Below, piece by piece: positions 1 through 8,382 of a stretch of 64,000 bases of DNA. Location of the stretch: assembly GCA_934754655.1 (NCBI GenBank), contig CAKVIC010000001.1:1-64000 (forward strand). Direction: 5' to 3'. The notes beneath the pieces were generated by a model. The model searched no databases. It worked only from the letters and a program-made list of their open reading frames with translations, and was not told the origin of the DNA. Every line of letters starts with the position of its first letter. Within the stretch, counting starts at the first letter, position 1. Source of the DNA: an uncultured Candidatus Melainabacteria bacterium (GTDB lineage: Bacteria > Cyanobacteriota > Vampirovibrionia > Gastranaerophilales > Gastranaerophilaceae). Made by a program: the position numbers and the translations under genes.

Positions 1-1
1 A

Positions 2-2698
2 AGGGCAAACTTAATTGGTATTGTAGTTGGAACATCAAATGATTTGAAAGCCGCAACCGGTGCTAAGTTTAAAATACACAAATCAAAAAGCAACAATAAT
101 ATACAAACAAAAACAGCAACTTCCGATTTGAAAAAAGAAAATATTGTTGAAAATCCGGAAGAAGCGAAAAATGTTGGTTCTAAAAAGATAAAAACTCAAG
201 AATTAAATACGGATGAGTTAGAAGCAAAAAGCAATAATACCGTACCTATTGACAATTTGATTAAAAGATATGATGAAATCTTAAAAAAAGCTTCGCCTAC
301 TGAAGAAGAAATTTTGGAATTTAAAAATATTCAAAATGAATTAATAGGATGCGGTATTTTTAAACCTGAAAGTAAATTCACAGATATTTGGGAATCTCTA
401 AAAACAAATCAATTTTATCAAAAATACATAAACCCGGAATTTGCAGATTTTAAGGCTTTACTTAATGATACTTTTAAAATGATAAAAGAAAATGGGTTCA
501 AAATATACAAAAACAAATTAAGCAGACAACATTTACTTTTAATTTTTACAGCTGTAATTACAGCTCCTATCCCAGTGCCTGGTTCACATTTAATTACATA
601 TATTTTAGCAAACAAAGCAACAAAGGCTTCTTCTGCAAAATTAAACAAACTTCTAGAAAAAGCTCGAAATGCATATCAAAAATATATTAAAAATCCTAAA
701 CCGGCACTTGAAACTGAATTGAATAAAGCTTGCGAAGAATTTACTGAAGAAGCTTTTAAACACTTAGATGAAAATTACAAAGTAAAAGAAAATGAAAGTC
801 ATAACACTTGGCTTGATGAAAATATTGATAAATTAAAAGAAAGTTGCCAATATTCTGATGATACTGGAAGTTTTTTTGAACGTACACTAGACAAAATATC
901 ATCACATTTAATACAAGATTCTCGTTTTAAAATACTGAATTATTTTATAAAAAATGAAACATTGTCTAAAAATAAAAACTTACAAAAAAATACTGAATAT
1001 GGTGAAACAGAGCTAGAAAATCTATTAAATAGAGTTAATAATGGACAAGAATCAAAAAATATTATTGACGGCTTTAAATATTATATTTCACACGAAAATT
1101 TACATAAAAATGAAATAGTTCAAAAATATTTAAATAAAATATTGTTTAATAAAAATTTACCTATAGAAACAAAGACCAAGATTTTTGATTTACTATCTAA
1201 TCCTGAAAATTCTGAAATATTGTCAAAAAAAGCAAGTTCTCTTGAACATTTACTATCTTATTGCAATAAAAAAACTGATTTTGATTTTGCGATTACAGTT
1301 CTTTTAGATAAAAAAGCAAATTTACCAAAATTATTAAATCAAGCTTTTGATTTTATTAATAGCAAAAAAGGATTAAAAGATTTGTATTTAAACAATAAAG
1401 ATAATCTAGCCTTTACGCAAGAATTAGATAAATTGGCTTACTACATAGTTGATGACAATTACCAAATAGCAAAGCCTCTTATAAATAGTAAAAATTTAGA
1501 TATAAAATCTAAAAAGAATATTCTTAAATCAACTAATGAAGAAAATTTAGAAATAGCAATTTTATTATGCAATGATAAAGAATTTCCAAAAGAACATGTT
1601 GCTGCAATTTTAGAAAAAACTTCAATTGACAATTTAGAAACTGCTAAAGAATTGATTTTAGATAAAAATATTCCTCGCGATGAAATAGCAGTTCAGCTAA
1701 GAATTAAAAAATTAAATATTTCTAACGATGAAATGAATAACATTAAAGAATTTTTACACAATATTAAACCATATATAACAAAATTCAATTCTAATAATGA
1801 TTTTATGGTGCAATATCTCATTGATAATCCTAAAATCAGTTTTGCAGATTTAAATAAATATTTTAATTCAATTGATATTAAAGATTTAGCAAATAAATAT
1901 CCTAGAATAAAAAATTATACAGAAAATGAACTAATACAATTTTTAACATACCATTACAAATGCGGTACAACAAAATTTACAGATAGCGAGTTAACCCTAA
2001 CAAACGATTTTACGAAGTTTATTGCAGAAAATTACATAAGCGCTGATGATATGACAGAATTGTTAACTGTATTTCCAAATACAGACAGAAACATAGGAAC
2101 ATTACCAAAAGGTTGGAATGAAAATAGTGCAAAAGATAAAGCTTTGCAACATGAAATTAGCAATATTTTTGAAGAATTCAGACTTACCGGTGACACTGAT
2201 ACTAGAAATACTGATAAATTGCAAAAAGACTTATCAAATCTTTTGCATAAGCAGGTAAAAGTAAGTTACTTAGGCGCTGGAATGTTTGGCACTGCTTATA
2301 AAATCTCTATAGAAGGTGCTGAAGATGTTTGTTTAAAGATATTCCATACTGTTTCAAAAATGGAAGATCCATTACATGGCAAATATATAGAACCTCAAGC
2401 ACTTACATATTTAAACAATCATACTAATAAATTTGTAAAAATGTTTTTTGGCAAAGTCGGTGCAAGCCAAGATAATGATAGCTTTTTAGTTACTCAATTT
2501 TTATCAGATGATACAGTTCCAATAGATACTTATAAAGGTGATTATTCCAATATAAATTTTAAGATTCTAGACGATAATCGGCATAACAAAGTAAAGTATA
2601 AAATTATAGATCCAGGGGCTGTAGAAGTTTTAAATGAAGACGGTTCTGCTCCTGAAAAAGCTATAAAAAAAGCATATAATTTAAAAAGGAATAAATAA
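2..2698 (+). CDS. Large helical protein with C-terminal kinase-like domain (5' end outside window)
   Basis: The reading frame is open back to the first bases of the window, so the true start lies upstream. A TTG at 44 is only the first possible start inside the window. Most of the protein is Lys/Asn/Glu-rich and looks alpha-helical, with repeated Leu-rich helical units (about 1000-2100) that suggest a solenoid. The last 150 residues carry the landmarks of a kinase fold. These are a glycine loop GAGMFGTAYK (about 2272), a VCLKIF strand with the candidate ATP lysine (about 2330), an EPQAL glutamate (about 2390), a catalytic-loop-like GDYSNINFKI (about 2536) and an IDPG motif replacing DFG (about 2605). 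The fold assignment is inference from motifs. Substrate and location are unknown. Resemblance to secreted bacterial effector kinases is possible but unproven. Confidence 0.7.
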   Translation, partial: RANLIGIVVGTSNDLKAATGAKFKIHKSKSNNNIQTKTATSDLKKENIVENPEEAKNVGSKKIKTQELNTDELEAKSNNTVPIDNLIKRYDEILKKASPTEEEILEFKNIQNELIGCGIFKPESKFTDIWESLKTNQFYQKYINPEFADFKALLNDTFKMIKENGFKIYKNKLSRQHLLLIFTAVITAPIPVPGSHLITYILANKATKASSAKLNKLLEKARNAYQKYIKNPKPALETELNKACEEFTEEAFKHLDENYKVKENESHNTWLDENIDKLKESCQYSDDTGSFFERTLDKISSHLIQDSRFKILNYFIKNETLSKNKNLQKNTEYGETELENLLNRVNNGQESKNIIDGFKYYISHENLHKNEIVQKYLNKILFNKNLPIETKTKIFDLLSNPENSEILSKKASSLEHLLSYCNKKTDFDFAITVLLDKKANLPKLLNQAFDFINSKKGLKDLYLNNKDNLAFTQELDKLAYYIVDDNYQIAKPLINSKNLDIKSKKNILKSTNEENLEIAILLCNDKEFPKEHVAAILEKTSIDNLETAKELILDKNIPRDEIAVQLRIKKLNISNDEMNNIKEFLHNIKPYITKFNSNNDFMVQYLIDNPKISFADLNKYFNSIDIKDLANKYPRIKNYTENELIQFLTYHYKCGTTKFTDSELTLTNDFTKFIAENYISADDMTELLTVFPNTDRNIGTLPKGWNENSAKDKALQHEISNIFEEFRLTGDTDTRNTDKLQKDLSNLLHKQVKVSYLGAGMFGTAYKISIEGAEDVCLKIFHTVSKMEDPLHGKYIEPQALTYLNNHTNKFVKMFFGKVGASQDNDSFLVTQFLSDDTVPIDTYKGDYSNINFKILDDNRHNKVKYKIIDPGAVEVLNEDGSAPEKAIKKAYNLKRNK

Positions 2699-2717
2699 TA
2701 AAATATTTAATAAAATA

Positions 2718-2726
2718 TGTTATAAT
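2718..2726 (+). promoter_or_regulatory. Extended -10 promoter element for the 2737 gene
   Basis: The sequence TGTTATAAT is a TGn-extended -10 box with a perfect TATAAT hexamer. It lies 10 bases before the ATG at 2737, and no ribosome binding site fits in between, so the transcript would have almost no leader. No convincing -35 box is visible. Confidence 0.5.
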
Positions 2727-2736
2727 CGGTAAATAA

Positions 2737-3135
2737 ATGAACAATAAAGACACAAAAAAATTAGTACAAAATATGAAATTTGAAATAGATCCGCTTGATA
2801 TAAATCTTGTAAAAATTCAGCAAGAATTTCAAAAAAAAGTCGAGCAAATTCCGAATTGTGGGAATTTCGCACCTTTAATTGGACTTTATGAATCAAAAGA
2901 CCCGACAAGAAATATCTCTAAAATTATAATTACATGCAAAAATCTTGAAGATGAAACCAACAAACGACGAACATTAGAATTATGTATCAATAATAAACAA
3001 AATCTTGATGAAACCATATTTACATTAGCAAAAGGCAACAAACAAGAAATTATTGATATTATAAACGACAAAAAGTTTTTTGAAATTTGCAAAAGCTTGA
3101 TTATAAAAACTGAAAATACCTTAGAAAATAACTAA
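2737..3135 (+). CDS. Hypothetical protein, 132 aa
   Basis: I do not recognise this protein. It is hydrophilic and rich in Lys, Asn and Glu, with no signal peptide or membrane segment, so a cytoplasmic location is likely. Four cysteines are scattered and form no obvious metal site. The start ATG follows an extended -10 box by ten bases, and no Shine-Dalgarno sequence precedes it. The gene sits 38 bases after the kinase-like gene and converges with the acyltransferase gene, 7 bases beyond its stop codon. It could be a partner of the kinase-like protein, but nothing in the sequence shows that. Confidence 0.6.
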   Translation: MNNKDTKKLVQNMKFEIDPLDINLVKIQQEFQKKVEQIPNCGNFAPLIGLYESKDPTRNISKIIITCKNLEDETNKRRTLELCINNKQNLDETIFTLAKGNKQEIIDIINDKKFFEICKSLIIKTENTLENN

Positions 3136-3142
3136 ACAAAAT

Positions 3143-3964
3143 CTAGATACCAGAGCCCTTAATACCTGTTCTTTTTAATCGTTGTTCAATTCTTCGATAC
3201 CATTTTAAACGTTGTTGAAACAAGGTTTCATAACCTTGAAAATGAGCTTGGCTTATATCATAAAAATGTTTGTCACAAAGTTGTTCAAGATTCTTTGCCA
3301 AATTTGTTGTTAATTCATGCCTATCAAGAGCGGTTTCTTTATTAAGCTGAATAATTTCACCTAATTCAACAAGAACTTCCGGACGATTATCACGCAAAAA
3401 CGTATAATTAACAGACACAGGCATTAAATTTACTTTTCCATATTTTTTCACAGCTTTTTGAGCTATATATGCAAGCCCCGTTTGAAATTCAATCGGACGA
3501 TAGTATGGCGGTTTTATTATACCTTGAGGAAAAATATACAAAACATTGTTCAAATCTTCAATTGAATTAACCGCATAGCGCAAAGCTTCCATAGAAGCTT
3601 GCGGTGATTTTTTATTTACATTAAAAGCACCCGCATGTCTTAAAATCGGAAAACGGTTTAATTCTTCCACCATTATACGAATTTGTTTTTTAAAAATCTT
3701 GTTACAAATATGATATCCAACAATTCCATCCCACCAATTGAAATGTGGTGCAAACAAAATTAGAGGAACATCTTTATCTCTATTTAAGAAGTTCTCATAA
3801 CCTTTATATCTGAATGCATAAAAACGAGTTTCTAACATTCTATAGAAAAAAAAGTTTGCAACAGCTAACCAAAACTTTGAAGTCGCTGCCGGACAAAATT
3901 TTTCATCGATATTCCGCAATTTTGTAGGCGGAACGTTTGAATATAACTCCTCTAAATTTATCAT
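3143..3964 (-). CDS. Lysophospholipid/glycerolipid acyltransferase (PlsC-like)
   Basis: This 273-residue protein belongs to the 1-acylglycerol-3-phosphate acyltransferase superfamily, which transfers acyl groups to phospholipid or glycolipid precursors at the membrane. The catalytic HX4D block is HFNWWD (residues 74-79). The substrate-binding block reads FPQG (145-148) where many members have FPEG, and it is followed by a conserved Gly-rich segment. A short hydrophobic stretch near residues 31-45 may anchor it to the inner membrane. The exact acceptor cannot be read from the sequence. The gene has its own promoter, with a TAGAAT -10 box ending six bases before the ATG, so the message is probably leaderless. 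It is not in an operon with the neighbouring Ala-rich protein gene. Confidence 0.85.
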   Translation of the reverse strand: MINLEELYSNVPPTKLRNIDEKFCPAATSKFWLAVANFFFYRMLETRFYAFRYKGYENFLNRDKDVPLILFAPHFNWWDGIVGYHICNKIFKKQIRIMVEELNRFPILRHAGAFNVNKKSPQASMEALRYAVNSIEDLNNVLYIFPQGIIKPPYYRPIEFQTGLAYIAQKAVKKYGKVNLMPVSVNYTFLRDNRPEVLVELGEIIQLNKETALDRHELTTNLAKNLEQLCDKHFYDISQAHFQGYETLFQQRLKWYRRIEQRLKRTGIKGSGI

Positions 3965-3970
3965 AATATT

Positions 3971-3999
3971 ATTCTACACTTAATATTTTTTATTGTGAA
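3971..3999 (-). promoter_or_regulatory. Promoter of the acyltransferase gene (leaderless layout)
   Basis: On the minus strand, a -35 TTCACA (3999-3994) and a -10 TAGAAT (3976-3971) are separated by 17 bases. The -10 box ends six bases before the start codon at 3964, so transcription should begin at or next to the ATG. Confidence 0.6.
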
Positions 4000-4027
4000 T
4001 AGCTTTGAACATAATAATTAAAGAATG

Positions 4028-4172
4028 TTTACTTTTTGTTACAATTTGAGCAGGGTGAACACCAAAATAAGAATATGAACTCTTCATTCAAAAGTTCAAT
4101 AACAAACACTCCTGCTCCAAAAAGAGAAAGAGTGTTTTATCACTTAAAAGTTCACATTATTGAATTTTTATT
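4028..4172 (+). ncRNA. Candidate structured RNA between two minus-strand genes
   Basis: The 228-base gap at 3965-4192 contains nested inverted repeats. An extended -10 (TGT then TACAAT, 4037-4045) could start a plus-strand transcript near 4052. A 13-bp outer stem pairs 4090-4102 with 4157-4169 and includes one G-U pair that only works in plus-strand RNA. An inner 8-bp stem pairs 4104-4111 (AAACACTC) with 4130-4137. The right arm of the outer stem runs into a T-rich tail, as in an intrinsic terminator. A competing 6-bp hairpin (4076-4081 with 4093-4098) shares the left arm. This could be a small RNA, or a terminator region for the minus-strand gene that ends at 4193. Expression is not shown. 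Confidence 0.3.
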
Positions 4173-4192
4173 TTTAATAAACAAAGGGATAC

Positions 4193-5800
4193 CTAAGTAA
4201 GAAAAGGATTTTGATTGGTGTTTGTTTTTTTCTTTTGATTATTTACACCATTTACGTCTTGTGTATTATTTGTATTTTGTTCATTTTGTGAAGTTTGAGT
4301 ATTTGAATTTGCACTATTTTGATTATTTTCAACAGGCATTCCAAACATATTTAAAGTTTCGGGCTCTGAGTCATTATTTGTGGTATTATCTGCAAGCGCG
4401 GCTTTGGCATTATCTTCCGGTGGTTCAATATCATCCGGAATTTCTATTGTTGCATTTTGCACTAAATCAACATTTGCCGTGTATAATTCTAATTTTTCAG
4501 TATGGAAATTTGATAATTCTTCTTTTATAATTTCAGTTTGCTTTCTTATTTCAATTGTTTTACCAGCTTCTCCTGCAAAATTATGTTGTTCTATTGCTCC
4601 GGCAGCACTCCAAGCAGCGCCCAACAATGCACCACCAGCTAAAGCGGTATCTGCAATTGCATCAACCAATTTCTTACCTCCGAAAATAGCACCAATACCT
4701 GTTGCAATTTCAGCACCAGCGGCTGTATATTCAGCAGCCGCAATAATTCCCAGCTTTGTACCTGAAACAGCCCCGGTAGCTCCGTTAATAGCTTGAGCAG
4801 TACGTTCAGCATAACAATTATCTTGCGTTGGTTCATCAAATTCACGTACCGCACCAAGAGCTCCAGTATATTCTTCTATTGATTCTTGACTTGATGTATA
4901 ACTACCTGCTAAATCTTCTATATCACTATTAATATCATCCATTTCTTCAGAAGATTCATTTTGAATATCTTCAATATTTTGTCCAGCTTCAGTCATATAC
5001 TTTATACATTTTTCATACATTCTTTGCTCATCTTCTGTTAACGTTTCTCCAGCTTCAATTTTTGCTTTTAAAGTAAGGTATGTGTTTTTATAAAAATCAT
5101 AATCCGTTTTTTCTTTTTTTATATTTTCATCAGCTTCTTCTTTTTTTGCACTACCTTCTTCTGCTAATTCATCAGCTTCAGAAGTAGTCTCTTCAATATC
5201 AGCTTGTGTTTCGTTTATTGAATATTGCATTGCACCAATATGATTTGTTGCCTCAGCACAAGCTTTAACCTGTTCTAAATTGGGTTTATTTGCCTTATAT
5301 GCGATTCCTACAGCACTAGCAGAGGCACATGAAATTCGAAGCATATTCGTACCTATAGCATTCTTTGCTTCAACAGATTTTAAAGCTTCTTTGCCCCCTC
5401 CTTTAACAAGGCCTTTTCCGGCTTTCCAAACTCCAGAGCCACCTTTTATCAACCCCGCTGTTGCTCCTGCTGTTGTTACAGCTGCGCCGACACCATCTGC
5501 AACAGCTCTTCTATTCATTCCAGAATTATCACCATCGTAACCGGTTGCGTCATTCATTGCTTTTGCACCAGCTTTTTGCGAATCACTTTTTTCATCATCG
5601 GTCATTTGATATTCAGTTGCATCTTGAGATAACGTTGTTATGCCTTCTAGCCATTTATTTATTTCACTTTGAGAATACTTACTTGCAATCTTACCCATAT
5701 CAGAAGCACTATATCCACCAGTATTACCGTGAACATAATAATTAATATAAGCTTTTCTACATTCAACTTCATTATTCAAATTCAAACTTACTGATGACAT
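4193..5800 (-). CDS. Ala-rich protein with two hydrophobic segments and a central coiled coil
   Basis: I do not recognise this 535-residue protein. The chosen ATG at 5800 has a strong GGAGGG site, and the longer frame upstream lacks one. The N-terminal 70 residues are polar. A Gly/Ala-rich, membrane-compatible region follows at about 95-170. Next comes an acidic coiled-coil region of about 130 residues rich in Glu, Ala, Lys and Ser. A second Ala/Gly-rich hydrophobic stretch lies at about 330-400, another helical segment follows, and the tail is low-complexity Asn/Thr/Gln. There is no signal peptide. The order hydrophobic, coil, hydrophobic recalls pore-forming translocator proteins of specialised secretion systems, but no homology is established. 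It is divergently transcribed from the VanY-like gene. Confidence 0.6.
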   Translation of the reverse strand: MSSVSLNLNNEVECRKAYINYYVHGNTGGYSASDMGKIASKYSQSEINKWLEGITTLSQDATEYQMTDDEKSDSQKAGAKAMNDATGYDGDNSGMNRRAVADGVGAAVTTAGATAGLIKGGSGVWKAGKGLVKGGGKEALKSVEAKNAIGTNMLRISCASASAVGIAYKANKPNLEQVKACAEATNHIGAMQYSINETQADIEETTSEADELAEEGSAKKEEADENIKKEKTDYDFYKNTYLTLKAKIEAGETLTEDEQRMYEKCIKYMTEAGQNIEDIQNESSEEMDDINSDIEDLAGSYTSSQESIEEYTGALGAVREFDEPTQDNCYAERTAQAINGATGAVSGTKLGIIAAAEYTAAGAEIATGIGAIFGGKKLVDAIADTALAGGALLGAAWSAAGAIEQHNFAGEAGKTIEIRKQTEIIKEELSNFHTEKLELYTANVDLVQNATIEIPDDIEPPEDNAKAALADNTTNNDSEPETLNMFGMPVENNQNSANSNTQTSQNEQNTNNTQDVNGVNNQKKKTNTNQNPFLT

Positions 5801-5886
5801 AATCCCTCCAATATTTAGTTTGTATACTATGTATATCGGCATTTTTTTGAAAAACTTTAGTTTTTTAACAAGTATTGTTACAAAAA

Positions 5887-5915
5887 TTTACATTTTTTTA
5901 TTATTCCTTTATAAT
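5887..5915 (+). promoter_or_regulatory. Sigma-70-type promoter of the VanY-like gene
   Basis: A -35 TTTACA (5887-5892) and a perfect -10 TATAAT (5910-5915) are separated by 17 bases. Transcription would start near 5922, right at the AGGAG ribosome site (5921-5925). This supports the ATG at 5934 as the true start. Confidence 0.65.
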
Positions 5916-5933
5916 CATAGAGGAGATTTGTTT

Positions 5934-6491
5934 ATGGAAAAACTTAGTGACGATTTAAAAAAACAAATAATGTTTGGTGAAATAAAACTACCTAAAATTG
6001 AAATTTTTGGCATCACTCATTATAGATACGAAGATTGTGAATTGTCTGATATTGTTGAAATTGAAGGTTATAAAGCTCATAAGCTTTGCGCAATTGCATT
6101 TCAAAAAATGCAAAAATCTGCGTTAAATGATGATATTCGATTAAAAATAGTTTCTGCTTTCCGTTCTCAAAAATATCAAATAGAGATTTTTAATTGCAAA
6201 TGGGATATAAATTCAATTCCTACTGATAATGAATTTTATAAACGCTTAAAATATTCTGCGCCATCCGGATATTCAGAACATCATACAGGTTTGGCTCTTG
6301 ATATAAATTCGCTAGAAGAAGATTTTGCACAAACAAAAGAATATGAATGGCTACTAAATAATGCTCATAAATTTGGGTTTGAAATGTCTTTTCCACAAAA
6401 TAATAAACAAAATCTTGGATTTGAACCATGGCATTGGAGATATATTGGCAATAATTTTGACAAAAACATTTTTGCTCAAGCAAAAATGTAG
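5934..6491 (+). CDS. VanY-like D-alanyl-D-alanine carboxypeptidase (peptidase M15)
   Basis: This 185-residue protein has the LD-carboxypeptidase/VanY fold signature. It shows SAFRS with the substrate-binding Arg at 77, a zinc-ligand block S114-x-H116-x-T-G-x-A-x-D123, and the EPWHW block with the catalytic Glu 164 and zinc ligand His 167. All expected catalytic and zinc residues are present, so it should trim the terminal D-Ala (or the L,D bond) of peptidoglycan stem peptides. The start at 5934 is set by AGGAG eight bases upstream. An upstream in-frame start would add a hydrophobic stretch but would precede the promoter. Without that stretch there is no signal peptide, so the enzyme may act on recycled muropeptides in the cytoplasm. 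It is followed by two more peptidase-family genes. Confidence 0.85.
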   Translation: MEKLSDDLKKQIMFGEIKLPKIEIFGITHYRYEDCELSDIVEIEGYKAHKLCAIAFQKMQKSALNDDIRLKIVSAFRSQKYQIEIFNCKWDINSIPTDNEFYKRLKYSAPSGYSEHHTGLALDINSLEEDFAQTKEYEWLLNNAHKFGFEMSFPQNNKQNLGFEPWHWRYIGNNFDKNIFAQAKM

Positions 6492-6497
6492 TATAAT
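6492..6497 (+). promoter_or_regulatory. -10 box upstream of the M16-family gene
   Basis: A perfect TATAAT lies just beyond the stop codon of the VanY-like gene. Transcription would start about 20 bases before the M16 start codon. An AGGTG ribosome site lies at 6515-6519. Confidence 0.4.
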
Positions 6498-6523
6498 GTT
6501 TAAATAATGAAAATAGGTGAAAA

Positions 6524-7738
6524 ATGAAAGAATTAATTTTATCAAATAATATTAAAACATGTATAAAAGAAAACACTAATACTCCGCGAATAGCATTAAC
6601 ATTAAATATATCAATTAATGAGCCAGAAAAATTTGCTGGCGAATATTTATTAATGTGCAGATTATTATTAAAAGGTACTAAAAAGTATTCTTCAGAAGAA
6701 TTAGCTTCAATTTTAGATGAAAATGCGATTGATTTATCTATTGAAACAAAACAGGACTATATTAGAGCTAAATTTGTTGTCCTAAATGAAGATTTTGAAC
6801 TTGCATTGTCTTTACTTGCCGATGCATTAAAAAATTCAACATTTGAAGAATTTGAGAAAGAAAAAACAATGTTAAAAGGAGAATTAACAGCTGAGCTTGA
6901 TTCTGCAAAAGTAAAATTATCAGATTTATTCACAAAAACAATTTATAAAAACCATTTTTATGGAAATAGCTACACTAAAATTCTTGAAGAACTTGACAAC
7001 ATTACTATAGAAGATGTAAAAAATTCTTATAACAATATTTTAAAGACTTCTAAAAAAGTTATTGCAATAGTTGGCGATGTTAAAATACACTATGCAACAG
7101 AACTTTTAGAAAAATATCTAAGTGACCTTCCGTCATCTTGTGTAACAACTAGCGAAGTAAATCCGCCATCAGAAATTGTTCAAGAAAGCGTTGAAATTAT
7201 AAAAAATGATGCGCAACAAGCTCAAATTGTTCAAGGTTGGAAAGTCCCACAAATAGGAACTTCTGATTACCCTAAATTAATGCTTTTGAACGTAATTCTT
7301 GGCGCAAGCGGACTTTCTTCAAGATTATTTATGGAACTTCGCGAGAAAAAAGGACTTGCATATACTGTAAGAAGTTCTTATGAAGTTCTTAAACAATCAG
7401 CTGTTTTTTCAATATATATTGGAACTGAGCCTACCAATATCCAAGCCTCAATAGAAGGTTTTAAAGAAGAAATTGAAAAAATCAAAACAATCCCTATTTC
7501 AGAAGAAGAATTGCATAATGCAAAAAATAATATAATAGGAAAACAACAATTTATAACTGAAACAAATTCGCAACAATCTTCTTTAATGGCTTATTATGCA
7601 ATTTCAGAAAAGCCATTTGATTACCAAAAAGAAGTTATAGAAGATATTAAAAAAGTTACTGCAAAAGATTTACAAGATGTTGCTAACAAATTTTTGAACG
7701 AGAATTTTGTTTTAGCGATGATTAAACCACAGGTATAA
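6524..7738 (+). CDS. M16-family zinc-peptidase homologue lacking the HXXEH motif
   Basis: This 404-residue protein has the two-lobed architecture of M16 (pitrilysin/processing-peptidase) proteins, including the typical C-lobe block with SSRLFMELREKKGLAYTV (about residues 266-283). The N-lobe, where active members carry HXXEH ahead of a KGT-type segment, reads AGEYLLMCRLLLKGT here with no histidine or paired ligands. The protein is therefore probably catalytically dead on its own, like the glycine-loop subunits that pair with an active M16 partner. No active partner gene is visible in the window. A six-codon frame, MKIGEK (6507-6527), overlaps its ATG. The gene is followed one base later by the M14 peptidase gene, suggesting co-transcription. 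Confidence 0.8.
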   Translation: MKELILSNNIKTCIKENTNTPRIALTLNISINEPEKFAGEYLLMCRLLLKGTKKYSSEELASILDENAIDLSIETKQDYIRAKFVVLNEDFELALSLLADALKNSTFEEFEKEKTMLKGELTAELDSAKVKLSDLFTKTIYKNHFYGNSYTKILEELDNITIEDVKNSYNNILKTSKKVIAIVGDVKIHYATELLEKYLSDLPSSCVTTSEVNPPSEIVQESVEIIKNDAQQAQIVQGWKVPQIGTSDYPKLMLLNVILGASGLSSRLFMELREKKGLAYTVRSSYEVLKQSAVFSIYIGTEPTNIQASIEGFKEEIEKIKTIPISEEELHNAKNNIIGKQQFITETNSQQSSLMAYYAISEKPFDYQKEVIEDIKKVTAKDLQDVANKFLNENFVLAMIKPQV

Positions 7739-7739
7739 A

Positions 7740-8366
7740 ATGAAACGTCTTGATTTTCAAAAAACTTATAAAAACAATCTTATTGAACTTTTTGGCTCTG
7801 ACAGTAAAAAATCTTATTCTGTGCTTGTCATTGGGGTTTTTCATGGTGATGAACCACAAGGAGATTTCTTAATTCGTGAATATTTAAAAAAAAATCCTGA
7901 TTCAAATATATTATTTATACCTTGTCTAAATCCGGACGGAAAGATTTTAAAAAAGCGCACGAATTTAAACGGTGTCGACTTAAATCGTAATTTTCCGACT
8001 TCAAACTGGAAATTATTACCTAAAAACGAATATTTTGGAGGTAAATCGCCGGCAAGTGAGATTGAAACTCAGTTTTTAATAAAAATTATTGAGCAATATA
8101 ATCCTAAACTAATTTTGACACTTCACGCGCCTTATAAAATAGTTAATTATGATGGTGAGGCTAAAGATATTTCTGAAAAAATATCAAAAATTATTGGTTA
8201 TCCAATACAAAAAGATATAGGATATCCAACTCCAGGCAGTTTTGGCACTTGGGCTGGATTAGAAAAAAATATTCCAACAATTACTTTAGAATTAGATGAA
8301 GAAATCAGCCCGAAAGAACTTGTGGAACCAATGTTTGAAATCTTCACAATGCTTGAAAATGAATAA
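7740..8366 (+). CDS. M14-family zinc carboxypeptidase, MpaA-like
   Basis: The 208-residue protein has the M14 zinc site, with H35-G-D-E38 and H129 (TLHAP). It also has the substrate-binding LNRNFP block (81-86) and a late catalytic glutamate in ITLEL (about 184). Its compact size and lack of a signal peptide fit the murein peptide amidase MpaA group, which cleaves the gamma-D-Glu to diaminopimelate bond of recycled muropeptides in the cytoplasm. Substrate specificity is inferred from that similarity. It starts one base after the M16 gene stop and converges on purA 16 bases away. With the VanY-like gene it makes a plausible wall-peptide recycling cluster. Confidence 0.8.
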   Translation: MKRLDFQKTYKNNLIELFGSDSKKSYSVLVIGVFHGDEPQGDFLIREYLKKNPDSNILFIPCLNPDGKILKKRTNLNGVDLNRNFPTSNWKLLPKNEYFGGKSPASEIETQFLIKIIEQYNPKLILTLHAPYKIVNYDGEAKDISEKISKIIGYPIQKDIGYPTPGSFGTWAGLEKNIPTITLELDEEISPKELVEPMFEIFTMLENE

Positions 8367-8382
8367 TTTTGCGACATTTTGT

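Noticed and set aside
5820..5933. Longer VanY-like start with a hydrophobic leader
   Set aside because: It lies upstream of the promoter's start site, lacks a ribosome site, and the AGGAG at 5921 clearly serves the ATG at 5934.
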